Source: CAZWUL01 sp964636625
Lineage (GTDB): Bacteria > Atribacterota > Phoenicimicrobiia > Phoenicimicrobiales > Stramentimicrobiaceae
Direction: 5' to 3'
Length of the DNA: 8,055 bases
NCBI GenBank assembly: GCA_964636625.1
Contig: CAZWUL010000044.1
Span: forward strand, 1-8,055
This document shows, piece after piece, positions 1-5,494 of the stretch. The notes under the pieces were generated by a model, which did not search any database, was not told where the DNA came from, and saw only the letters and a program-made list of their open reading frames with translations. A program made the position numbers and the translations under genes. The stretch's first letter is position 1; the number at the start of each line of letters is the position of its first letter.

Positions 1-476
1 GCTGCAAGATTGCAAGGATGGAATGTTGTAATACTGGGTATTAAAAATAATTTTATTTTTCTTTTTTCCATTCTTGCATTATTGCATTCTTGCTCCTTTG
101 CTCATTACTTATCACTTATTACTCATTACTGTATTTTCTTTTCTTCTCTTGTACTCAATACTCGATACTCACGACTCAATACTTATTTAGTAGTTAGTCG
201 TTGGTAGTTAGTAAAAGAACAAGATTTTAGAAAATAGTTATCAGTTTTTAGTTTATAGTTTTCAGTTAATGTTTTAATAGATGTTTTAATAATAAATAAT
301 CATTTACTAAAATCTCTTACTCTTTTGTTTTCCAATGTTCCATTCTTCTAATCTTGCAAGCACTTATTCCCACCGTTTTCACGTTATACGGTATACGCTA
401 TACGTTGTACTATTTCCACTCGATACTCGATACTACATACTTTATACTTATTTAAAAGATGATAAATGAGCTATAC
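1..476. repeat. Gene-free region made of degenerate heptanucleotide and octanucleotide repeats
   Basis: No credible gene is seen here; the frames that stay open are low-complexity and lack ribosome binding sites. The bases fall into runs of 7-base units sharing ACT or ACG followed by four variable bases, often ending AT. On the plus strand the runs are 107-134 (4 units), 153-187 (5 units, ACTCNAT), 381-415 (5 units, mainly ACGNTAT) and 418-452 (5 units, ACTNNAT). On the minus strand the same ACT-N4 pattern appears at 187-214 (about 4 units) and 234-268 (5 units). An 8-base periodicity is seen at 4-19 (GCAAGATT, GCAAGGAT) and 69-92 (CATTCTTG, CATTATTG, CATTCTTG). This resembles in type the heptameric short tandem repeats known from filamentous cyanobacteria, but the units are too diverged to be a simple microsatellite. 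Confidence 0.75.
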
Positions 477-1193
477 TCATCTATCTTTCCACACTAATAT
501 TCTATTACAATTCGGACATGTTATCAACATATCGTCTCTTTGTAGATGGTAGATTATATCACTTGGCAAAGAAAGGTAACATCCACTGCAGGTTTGGCCA
601 TCAATTTCTACAACTACCTCTCCTTCTTTTTCTTCCCATAACATATTATATCGCTTTAATAAATAATCGTCACTTATTCTTTCGGCTATCTCTTTTCTCT
701 GTCTTTTTTTATCATCTATACTTTCAATGATTTCCTTTTCTGCCTGGCTTACTTCTTCCTTTTTCTGTTGAAGTTGATTATTTACCCTGGATAATTCTTC
801 TTCAGCCTTGTGTAAACTGGACTTAATATCATCTTCTTCATCCATGAGCACCAATAATTCTTCTTCAACCTTATCTCTGTCTTTTATTAACAATTCTATC
901 GCCTTCTGAAGCTGTTTCAGCTCTTTTATATCACTTGTTTTTCCACCATATAATTCATTCTGGTGTTTTTCAATTTTGGTGCTGATAGACCTGGCATCCA
1001 TCTCTTTTCTTTTTATTTTTGATTGTAGTTCTTTGAGACTTTCCTTTTCGGCATTCAACTTTCGCTCTACATTTTTTTTAACACTTTCGATTTCTTCAAT
1101 TTTTACAGGGAGTATTTTTTGCCTATTTTCTTCCCTGACAATATTTCTATCAATTTCCTGTAATAATAACAGGGTATATAACTGCTCTTTCAA
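477..1193 (-). CDS. C4-type zinc-ribbon coiled-coil protein (COG1579 family)
   Basis: This gene encodes about 238 residues. The first ~180 are a long charged coiled-coil hairpin, and a C-terminal zinc ribbon has two cysteine pairs, CSGC (residues 202-205) and CPNC (226-229), about 20 residues apart. The segment LYGGKTSDIKELKQLQ (81-96) sits at the hairpin turn and matches the LYxGKxxxxKEL signature of the family. Family members are widespread in bacteria and are thought to bind nucleic acid or protein partners; the exact role is unsettled. I chose the TTG at 1193 because a full AAGGAGG ribosome binding site lies 6 bases before it; the longer frame from the TTG at 1223 would place that site inside the coding sequence. 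A strong terminator hairpin ends about 40 bases upstream of the ribosome binding site, so expression needs read-through or an unseen promoter. The family call is firm; the function is not. Confidence 0.9.
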   Translation of the reverse strand: MKEQLYTLLLLQEIDRNIVREENRQKILPVKIEEIESVKKNVERKLNAEKESLKELQSKIKRKEMDARSISTKIEKHQNELYGGKTSDIKELKQLQKAIELLIKDRDKVEEELLVLMDEEDDIKSSLHKAEEELSRVNNQLQQKKEEVSQAEKEIIESIDDKKRQRKEIAERISDDYLLKRYNMLWEEKEGEVVVEIDGQTCSGCYLSLPSDIIYHLQRDDMLITCPNCNRILVWKDR

Positions 1194-1199
1194 AAAGAA

Positions 1200-1206
1200 C
1201 CTCCTT
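1200..1206 (-). promoter_or_regulatory. Strong ribosome binding site that sets the TTG start of the zinc-ribbon gene
   Basis: AAGGAGG on the minus strand, followed by 6 bases and then TTG at 1193. It rules out the earlier in-frame TTG at 1223, which has no comparable site. Confidence 0.8.
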
Positions 1207-1246
1207 TTTAATTGGGATTTCAAGAAATGCCTGTTTTTCTCAAAAT

Positions 1247-1287
1247 AAAAAAGCCTTACTTTAATTTATTTTAAAGTAAGGCTTTTT
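1247..1287 (-). terminator. Strong hairpin terminator between the tRNA unit and the zinc-ribbon gene
   Basis: A perfect inverted repeat pairs 1251-1264 (AAGCCTTACTTTAA) with 1271-1284 around a 6-base loop. The flanking A and T runs extend the stem to about 17 pairs. On the minus strand it is followed by six T, one A and four more T, a classic intrinsic terminator. The plus strand also has a five-T run, so it could act in both directions. It would end transcripts from the tRNA promoter and lies directly upstream of the zinc-ribbon gene. Confidence 0.85.
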
Positions 1288-1369
1288 CCCCATAGCGAAG
1301 CGAATTCTGCGCTATTATTTTTTTCAATCTTTTTGGTAATTTATGTAATCGGTCAAGTATATTTTCCAT
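1271..1369 (-). CDS. Possible 32-residue small protein ending inside the terminator
   Basis: An ATG frame of 32 codons lies between the tRNA and the terminator on the minus strand. The peptide begins MENILDRLHKLPKRLKKII, is basic and could form an amphipathic helix. Its TAA stop lies within the terminator stem, so stem and coding sequence share bases. I see only a weak AAGAAAG purine stretch upstream, not a good ribosome binding site, and an in-frame stop lies two codons before the ATG. It may be chance. It is listed because its position, on the tRNA transcript and stopping at the terminator, fits a real small gene. Confidence 0.18.
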   Translation of the reverse strand: MENILDRLHKLPKRLKKIIAQNSLRYGEKALL

Positions 1370-1416
1370 TGTTATTTATAAAACTTTCTTAATAAAACTT
1401 TTTGGCTTTTTAATAA

Positions 1417-1492
1417 TGGTGGGCCCACCCGGATTCGAACCAGGGACCGGCCGGTTATGAGCCGGCTGCTCTACCAGCTGAGCTATGGGCCC
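1417..1492 (-). tRNA. tRNA with CAU anticodon (Met elongator or Ile2)
   Basis: The 76-base gene folds into a complete cloverleaf: acceptor stem GGGCCCA/TGGGCCC, D arm GCTC-AGCTGGTA-GAGC, anticodon stem GCCGG/CCGGC with loop CTCATAA, a 5-base variable loop CGGTC, and T arm CCTGG-TTCGAAT-CCGGG. The discriminator base is A and the CCA end is encoded. The anticodon is CAU. This is not an initiator tRNA, because the first acceptor pair is a standard G-C and there are no three G-C pairs at the base of the anticodon stem. CAU tRNAs can be elongator Met or the Ile2 isoacceptor, whose C34 is changed to lysidine by TilS. The GGGCCC-type acceptor and the CGGCTCATAACCG anticodon arm look closer to the Bacillus Ile2 tRNA as I remember it, so I lean to Ile2 but cannot settle it. 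It is a monocistronic-looking unit with its own promoter. Confidence 0.95.
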
Positions 1493-1514
1493 AATGGCAA
1501 ATTGCTCCTTTAAA

Positions 1515-1542
1515 AGTATAGCAGATATCAATTGAAAGTCAA
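1515..1542 (-). promoter_or_regulatory. Sigma-70-type promoter of the tRNA
   Basis: On the minus strand, -35 TTGACT (1537-1542) and -10 TATACT (1515-1520) are 16 bases apart, and TGC directly before the -10 gives an extended -10. Transcription would start near 1507-1509, about 15 bases before the mature tRNA 5' end. It is close to consensus and sits just after the rlmN stop codon. Confidence 0.8.
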
Positions 1543-1563
1543 GATATATATATGATAATAATA

Positions 1564-2613
1564 TCAATAGTCATGTTCTTTATTCAGATAATTGCTTTTT
1601 AATTGCCCGCAGGCTGCATCTATATCCTGTCCCCTGGAATACCTGGTAGTAACTGGTATATGCTTTGCTTCCAAAATATTTTGAAAAATATTAATTGTCT
1701 TTTTATCCGAAGGGAAAAGATTGTTAAAACTGTTCACAGGATTATAGATAATTAGATTTACCTTGGCCTCAAAATCAGAAATCATCTCACTTAATTTACT
1801 TGCCTGCTGGGCACTATCGTTAATTCCCTTTAACATCAGATATTCAAATGTTATCTGTCGATTTTTTTTCTCTGTATAAAGCCTGCAGGTAGCTATCAAT
1901 CTTTTCAAGGGATACTTCTTATTAACAGGCATTAATTGTGTCCTTGTTTTCTCGTCTGCTGCATGCAAGGAAACAGAAAGCTCTGCCTGTAACGGGAATT
2001 CAATAAACTGTATAATTGCCGGTATAATCCCACATGTAGAAACAGTGATTTTTCTGGCACCAATATTTAAGCCCTGTTTTTCATTGATTATTTGTATTGC
2101 CCTGGTAACATGAGCATAATTATCAAATGGCTCACCCATTCCCATAAAAACTATGTTCTGGATAGTTTCTCCGGTAATTCTCTGAACAGAGAGAATTTGT
2201 TCAATTATTTCACCAGGTAACAGGTTTCTTTTAAAACCCCCCTTCCCGCTTGCGCAAAAAAGACAGTTCCAGCGGCATCCTACCTGGGATGAAAGACATA
2301 GCGTATTTCTATTATTGCCTCGTATTAAAACAGTTTCAATATAATCCTTATCAGGTAATTGAAAAAGGAATTTTTCTGAACCGTCAGTGGATTGTTGGTT
2401 TTTCAGGCACTTTATTTCAATAAGTATAAAAATTGAGCCTAATTGCTCTCTTAGTTTTTTGGGTATATTGAGCATTTCCTGAAAGGAAGTAATATTTTTC
2501 CGATAAATCCAGTGAAAAATCTGTTGAGCCCGAAATGACTGATATCCCTGTTCAATCAAAATTTTCTTTAACTCAGCAAGCTTTATTCCCTTTAGGTCAT
2601 CTTGAACTTTCAT
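1564..2613 (-). CDS. rlmN: RlmN, dual-specificity 23S rRNA (A2503)/tRNA (A37) C2-methyltransferase
   Basis: RlmN is a radical-SAM enzyme that methylates C2 of adenosine 2503 in 23S rRNA, and A37 in some tRNAs, using a methylated cysteine intermediate. Numbered from the ATG at 2613 (349 residues), the radical-SAM cluster motif CRWNCLFC is at 113-120, the SAM-binding GMGEP at 158-162 and STCG at 192-195. The catalytic C-terminal cysteine is in DAACGQL (C335), preceded by TTRYSRGQDI. The segment TLCLSSQVGC before the cluster and GFKRNL after it are also standard. The N-terminal helical domain (FRAQQIFHWIYRK) is complete, so the protein is full length. I prefer the ATG at 2613 to the TTG at 2628 because it fits the family N terminus, although neither has a clear ribosome binding site. 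A likely terminator separates it from the gene upstream. Confidence 0.96.
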   Translation of the reverse strand: MKVQDDLKGIKLAELKKILIEQGYQSFRAQQIFHWIYRKNITSFQEMLNIPKKLREQLGSIFILIEIKCLKNQQSTDGSEKFLFQLPDKDYIETVLIRGNNRNTLCLSSQVGCRWNCLFCASGKGGFKRNLLPGEIIEQILSVQRITGETIQNIVFMGMGEPFDNYAHVTRAIQIINEKQGLNIGARKITVSTCGIIPAIIQFIEFPLQAELSVSLHAADEKTRTQLMPVNKKYPLKRLIATCRLYTEKKNRQITFEYLMLKGINDSAQQASKLSEMISDFEAKVNLIIYNPVNSFNNLFPSDKKTINIFQNILEAKHIPVTTRYSRGQDIDAACGQLKSNYLNKEHDY

Positions 2614-2649
2614 AAAATTTGTTACCAATTTTCTAATATATAGAAATAG

Positions 2650-2707
2650 ATAATAAAAGTCGATGGAATTATAGTTTCACAAAACAACATTCTCTATTCC
2701 ACCGACT
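2650..2707 (-). terminator. Probable terminator after the LolA-like gene
   Basis: The 12-base arms 2658-2669 and 2696-2707 pair fully, with one G-U pair (AGTCGGTGGAAT against ATTCCATCGACT on the minus strand). The 26-base loop holds a small GTTT/AAAC hairpin. The stem is followed on the minus strand by TTTTATTA. The T run is short and the loop long, so termination may be moderate. It lies about 50 bases after the LolA-like stop codon. Confidence 0.5.
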
Positions 2708-2756
2708 AATAATGTTATTTTTATCTTAAAATATTTTAGTAATTGCAATTATCATT

Positions 2757-3755
2757 CTAATCCTGGGGCATAAAATCTTTCATCATGTCCATTATGCCTT
2801 CCATCATGGCGTCAATATCTTCTTCAGAGATTGGTGTATCTCCACCATAATCAGGCATATCCGGGGTCTCCTGGGCTTCTAAGAGAGTTCCATCAAAAAG
2901 TTCATCAGGCAGCCCAGTATTTGCCTGTGCACTGGTCACAACTATTTCCATTTTGCCCATAGATTCCAGAAAGCCCATGAATTCTTCTGCTGAGAAATCA
3001 TCTTCATCTTCTCCCGCCATTTCTGATTCATCAAATTCGTATTGAGTAGAGACGGCCATTTTATGGGAAAGCAACATAGTGTCTACAGAACGATAATCCA
3101 AAAAATCCACATCGGTAATTATGTTCATTGTAACTGTCTGGCCATCTTCTACTGTTGTTGTTTTGATAAAATTTTTGGCTTTCAAAGGTACTAATGTTTC
3201 CTTGTCAATCCAATATATGCCCTGCATTTCAATTTCAGAATCTTCCGGAATATCCGAACCTACCATATCTTCCATTCCCATCATCCAGATAGCATCATCA
3301 AGCTGTAGTTTATAAGCATCCTTCCCGTCCACGGTTTCATCACCTAAGTACCTGGCTTGCTCCGGGGTAAACATTTTCCAGACCTGCAAGGCATCTACTC
3401 CCCCTTCTTCCTGCTCGACTTCCCCGGTAACAGGGTCATTAGACCAGGTATACACTCCATCAAAAATGTTAACTGTATCCATTCCCATCATGCTAGTTTC
3501 ATTACGGGACATAAAAACCTCTTCATTGTTCACAACAGCCTTTTTATAATAAGTAGTTGTTACTACATTGAAAAACCCGCCTTTCATCTCCTGAACCACC
3601 GTCATATCCTCAATTCCCCTTAATTGCTGCTGATAACTGTTTTCCATCTGCTGTACAATAGTATTGATATTAGCAGAAAGAGATGTTGCAGGTAAAATAA
3701 GCAGAAGAGCAACAAGAATCACCATCATTAGCACATTATAATATCTTTTTTGCAT
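2757..3755 (-). CDS. Exported LolA-like protein (outer-membrane lipoprotein-sorting type)
   Basis: This gene encodes about 332 residues. The N terminus MQKRYY plus a hydrophobic core at residues 8-22 and a small-residue stretch near SLSA (25-28) form a signal peptide, with no lipobox cysteine, so a soluble exported protein is predicted. The mature part has the alternating pattern seen in LolA/LolB-like half-barrel proteins: an early helix (INTIVQQMENSYQQQL), then strands including IFDGVYTWS, GKDAYKLQL and IYWIDKETLVPLKAK. These resemble COG2834-type proteins. The C-terminal third is very acidic and rich in methionine, ending MMEGIMDMMKDFMPQD. The ATG at 3755 is preferred because AGGAG lies 8 bases before it; the ATG at 3761 and GTG at 3764 overlap or crowd that site. 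The family is assigned by pattern, so whether it carries lipoproteins, lipid or something else is open. Confidence 0.7.
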   Translation of the reverse strand: MQKRYYNVLMMVILVALLLILPATSLSANINTIVQQMENSYQQQLRGIEDMTVVQEMKGGFFNVVTTTYYKKAVVNNEEVFMSRNETSMMGMDTVNIFDGVYTWSNDPVTGEVEQEEGGVDALQVWKMFTPEQARYLGDETVDGKDAYKLQLDDAIWMMGMEDMVGSDIPEDSEIEMQGIYWIDKETLVPLKAKNFIKTTTVEDGQTVTMNIITDVDFLDYRSVDTMLLSHKMAVSTQYEFDESEMAGEDEDDFSAEEFMGFLESMGKMEIVVTSAQANTGLPDELFDGTLLEAQETPDMPDYGGDTPISEEDIDAMMEGIMDMMKDFMPQD

Positions 3756-3763
3756 TTTCATCA

Positions 3764-3768
3764 CTCCT
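3764..3768 (-). promoter_or_regulatory. Ribosome binding site deciding the start of the LolA-like gene
   Basis: AGGAG on the minus strand is followed by TGATGAAA and then ATG at 3755. The first ATG (3761) is only 2 bases away, so the second, at 8 bases, is the likely start. Confidence 0.6.
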
Positions 3769-3884
3769 TTTTTATTTTTTTAAAATTTAAAATATTGATT
3801 ATCTTGAAACTGTAGTAAGTATATAACATATAATCAGGTTCACATTGCTAATTGCTAAAAACAAAAAACTTTTTTAAAATTTAT

Positions 3885-4586
3885 CTATAATTGACATGCT
3901 CTGGGCCCAAAAATAGCAGTTCCGATTCTAATCACGTTAGCCCCTTCTTCGATTGCCACTTTATAGGAATTGGTCATCCCCATCGATAAGTATTTCATAT
4001 TTACCCTGTCTAAATTTAATACTGCTAAATTGTCAAATATTTTTTTAACCCTCTTAAAATAAGGGCGAACATTTTCCGGGTCTCCTGTAAGCGGCCCCAT
4101 GGTCATCAATCCCTCTACCTGAATATGCGGAAGCTGGGAAACTTCCCGGGTTAATTCTTCCATATAACTTTCAAAGTCTGCATGGTCAGCCGGGCGAATT
4201 CCATACTTGGAAAATTCACTGCCAATGTTAATCTCTAATAAAATTGAGATAAAATCTTTCCCCGATTTCTTTACCCGCTTATCTATCTCCTGGGCAAGCT
4301 TCAAGGAATCCACTGTTTGGATTAAATCAAAAATAGGAAGAGCCTTGTTTATTTTGTTCTTTTGCAGGTGACCAATCATGTGCCATTTAACTTTTTTTAC
4401 TTTTACAGGTGTCATAGATTTTATTATATCTTCGGCTTCCTGGACATAATTTTCCCCGATATCAGTTATGCCTGCCTCTATAATCTCTTCTATCTCTCTG
4501 GTTGTACGCGTCTTAGCAGCCGCAATAATCCTGACATGAGAAGGAACCTCTGCTCCGATTTTACGGTAGTTTTCTGTAATACTCAT
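3885..4586 (-). CDS. yggS: YggS/PLPBP-family pyridoxal phosphate homeostasis protein
   Basis: These cytosolic proteins hold PLP on a lysine without catalysing a known reaction, and they help balance vitamin B6 and amino-acid/keto-acid pools. At 233 residues it has the normal length. The PLP lysine is K25 in AAAKTR. Other family motifs are GENYVQE (44-50), WHMIGHLQKNK (68-78), VEGLMTMGP (157-165), LSMGMTNSY (200-208) and the phosphate-binding end RIGTAIFG (220-227). All key positions appear intact. The start ATG at 4586 has AGGAG 12 bases upstream, slightly long but workable, and a promoter is visible about 60 bases before it. In many genomes yggS lies near cell-division or proC genes; here it does not. 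The upstream neighbour is the riboswitch-controlled unknown gene, about 170 bases away. Confidence 0.95.
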   Translation of the reverse strand: MSITENYRKIGAEVPSHVRIIAAAKTRTTREIEEIIEAGITDIGENYVQEAEDIIKSMTPVKVKKVKWHMIGHLQKNKINKALPIFDLIQTVDSLKLAQEIDKRVKKSGKDFISILLEINIGSEFSKYGIRPADHADFESYMEELTREVSQLPHIQVEGLMTMGPLTGDPENVRPYFKRVKKIFDNLAVLNLDRVNMKYLSMGMTNSYKVAIEEGANVIRIGTAIFGPRACQL

Positions 4587-4642
4587 TTAATAAAGTATCT
4601 CCTAACGATTTAAAATATTCTATATCTTTACTTATAGTAAAT

Positions 4643-4671
4643 ATTATGACTTAATTTCTACTTATTTTCAA
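4643..4671 (-). promoter_or_regulatory. Promoter of the yggS homologue
   Basis: On the minus strand, -35 TTGAAA (4666-4671) and -10 CATAAT (4643-4648) have an ideal 17-base spacer. Transcription would start near 4636, leaving a leader of about 50 bases before the ATG. Confidence 0.6.
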
Positions 4672-4702
4672 GAAATAAACAGATAGTTTTTTATATAACT
4701 TA

Positions 4703-4717
4703 TTAGAATAATTCTAA
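4703..4717. promoter_or_regulatory. Perfect 7-1-7 palindrome resembling a PerR/Fur-type operator
   Basis: TTAGAATAATTCTAA is a perfect inverted repeat with a single central base. It differs from the known Per box TTATAATNATTATAA at one position per arm. It lies upstream of the yggS promoter and would overlap a weaker possible promoter on the minus strand (TTTAGA, 17 bases, TATAAA). In such AT-rich DNA a 15-base palindrome can arise by chance, so an operator role is only suggested. Confidence 0.3.
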
Positions 4718-4753
4718 ATATCAATTATTGCCTACCGGAAAAACAATTGGCTG

Positions 4754-5194
4754 TTAATTCTTTATCCGCTTATCACCAAGTACTTCATATACTATATAGC
4801 CTAACCTTTTTTCACGTTCCTTATTTATAAATTTTTTTCTTTTCAAAGGCATATTTTTAGCAGGCAAATAGGGTATTCCTTGTTCATGTTTCATATTATC
4901 AGGCAATTCTTCAACTTCGTTCCTTATTTGTGGATGAATTATTGTAGCTTGTTTGGGTGCTGTTTCTTTTTTTGTCTCCTGTTTCAATTCAATCTTTTTC
5001 CTGCGATCATAAGAAGTTCCTTCTAGTAAACGTCTAAGCAATTCCGGGTCTGGATAATCAGAATTACTTTCTTGCTTATTGTGTTCTTTGGATAACGCCT
5101 TTTTTGGTTCAGTTTCGTTTTGATTCTGCGTTAAATTTTCCTCTTTTATGCCATTTTCTTCAAATATTTTCATATGTTTTCGAAATATATTCAT
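4754..5194 (-). CDS. Unrecognised hydrophilic 146-residue protein under c-di-GMP riboswitch control
   Basis: I do not recognise this protein. It has no signal peptide and no membrane segment, and is dominated by K, E, N and Q, with a probably disordered middle (residues ~15-95). Short stretches that look structured are PDPELLRRLLEG (48-59) and the C terminus EREKRLGYIVYEVLGDKR (126-143), which could form a helix. There are no cysteines and no obvious catalytic motif. The start is supported by AGAGGTGAT directly before the ATG at 5194. A c-di-GMP-I aptamer ends about 24 bases upstream of the ATG, so synthesis is expected to follow the second messenger that governs motility, adhesion and pilus choices. 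It lies between the HerA-like ATPase and yggS, with about 300 bases of leader. It could be an adaptor or structural protein; that is a guess from composition only. Confidence 0.8.
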   Translation of the reverse strand: MNIFRKHMKIFEENGIKEENLTQNQNETEPKKALSKEHNKQESNSDYPDPELLRRLLEGTSYDRRKKIELKQETKKETAPKQATIIHPQIRNEVEELPDNMKHEQGIPYLPAKNMPLKRKKFINKEREKRLGYIVYEVLGDKRIKN

Positions 5195-5217
5195 ATATCA
5201 CCTCTAACATAATAAAA

Positions 5218-5303
5218 AATAAAGCCGGCAACCTGGCAATCATGGCTGTTAGCCTTAGATCCATGGCTTTGCGTCCTATCCTTTCGGATAGTTTGCCTTT
5301 ATC
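5218..5303 (-). ncRNA. Cyclic-di-GMP-I (GEMM-I) riboswitch
   Basis: Read on the minus strand, the element matches the GEMM-I aptamer closely. GGCAAAC (5297-5291) is followed by the hairpin CTATCC-GAAA-GGATAG (5291-5276) with the GNRA tetraloop, then the hallmark GACGCAAAGCC (5275-5265). Next come the CATGG/CCATG stem with the tetraloop-receptor strand CTAAGG, and the conserved closing segment GCCAGGTTGCCGG. The outer stem pairs GATAAAG (5303-5297) with CTTTATT (5224-5218). It lies in the leader of the 146-codon gene, 13 bases before its ribosome binding site. The 3' strand of the outer stem runs into six U (5219-5214), which hints at transcriptional or mixed control. No convincing promoter is visible upstream. 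The sign of regulation cannot be read with confidence. Confidence 0.94.
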
Positions 5304-5494
5304 AACCTTATTAAAATATAAAATCTATATTTTGTAATCTTTCTAAAAAATACTCTTGTATTACAATAAATTTATGGCAATGACTATATTTATTATGGCT
5401 CCTATATAATATATTCCCTATTTTTCACTTTTTTGGCCCAAATAACAGTTTTTTTGTTAAAATTTCCAAAAATAATTCTGATGAGCTTTTTTAC

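Noticed and set aside
10..207. Plus-strand 65-codon frame at the left end
   Set aside because: It lies wholly inside the heptad/octad repeat region, has no ribosome binding site and gives a low-complexity peptide.
1..476. CRISPR array
   Set aside because: The repeats are 7-8 bases and continuous, with no spacer-repeat alternation and no cas genes nearby.
463..485. ATGAG/CTCAT hairpin at the stop of the zinc-ribbon gene
   Set aside because: The stem has 5 pairs and no adjacent T run, so it is too weak to call as a terminator.
1291..1324. ATAGCG/CGCTAT hairpin followed by a T run on the plus strand
   Set aside because: No plus-strand gene ends here, the stem is only 6 pairs and it lies within the possible 32-codon frame, so I did not call a terminator.
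1376..1567. Minus-strand frame across the tRNA
   Set aside because: It reads through the tRNA gene and its promoter; the peptide is the typical translation of a tRNA.
5304..5494. Search for a promoter of the riboswitch transcript
   Set aside because: The region is AT-rich with several TATATT-like hexamers, but none has a -35 partner at an acceptable distance; nothing else was recognised there.
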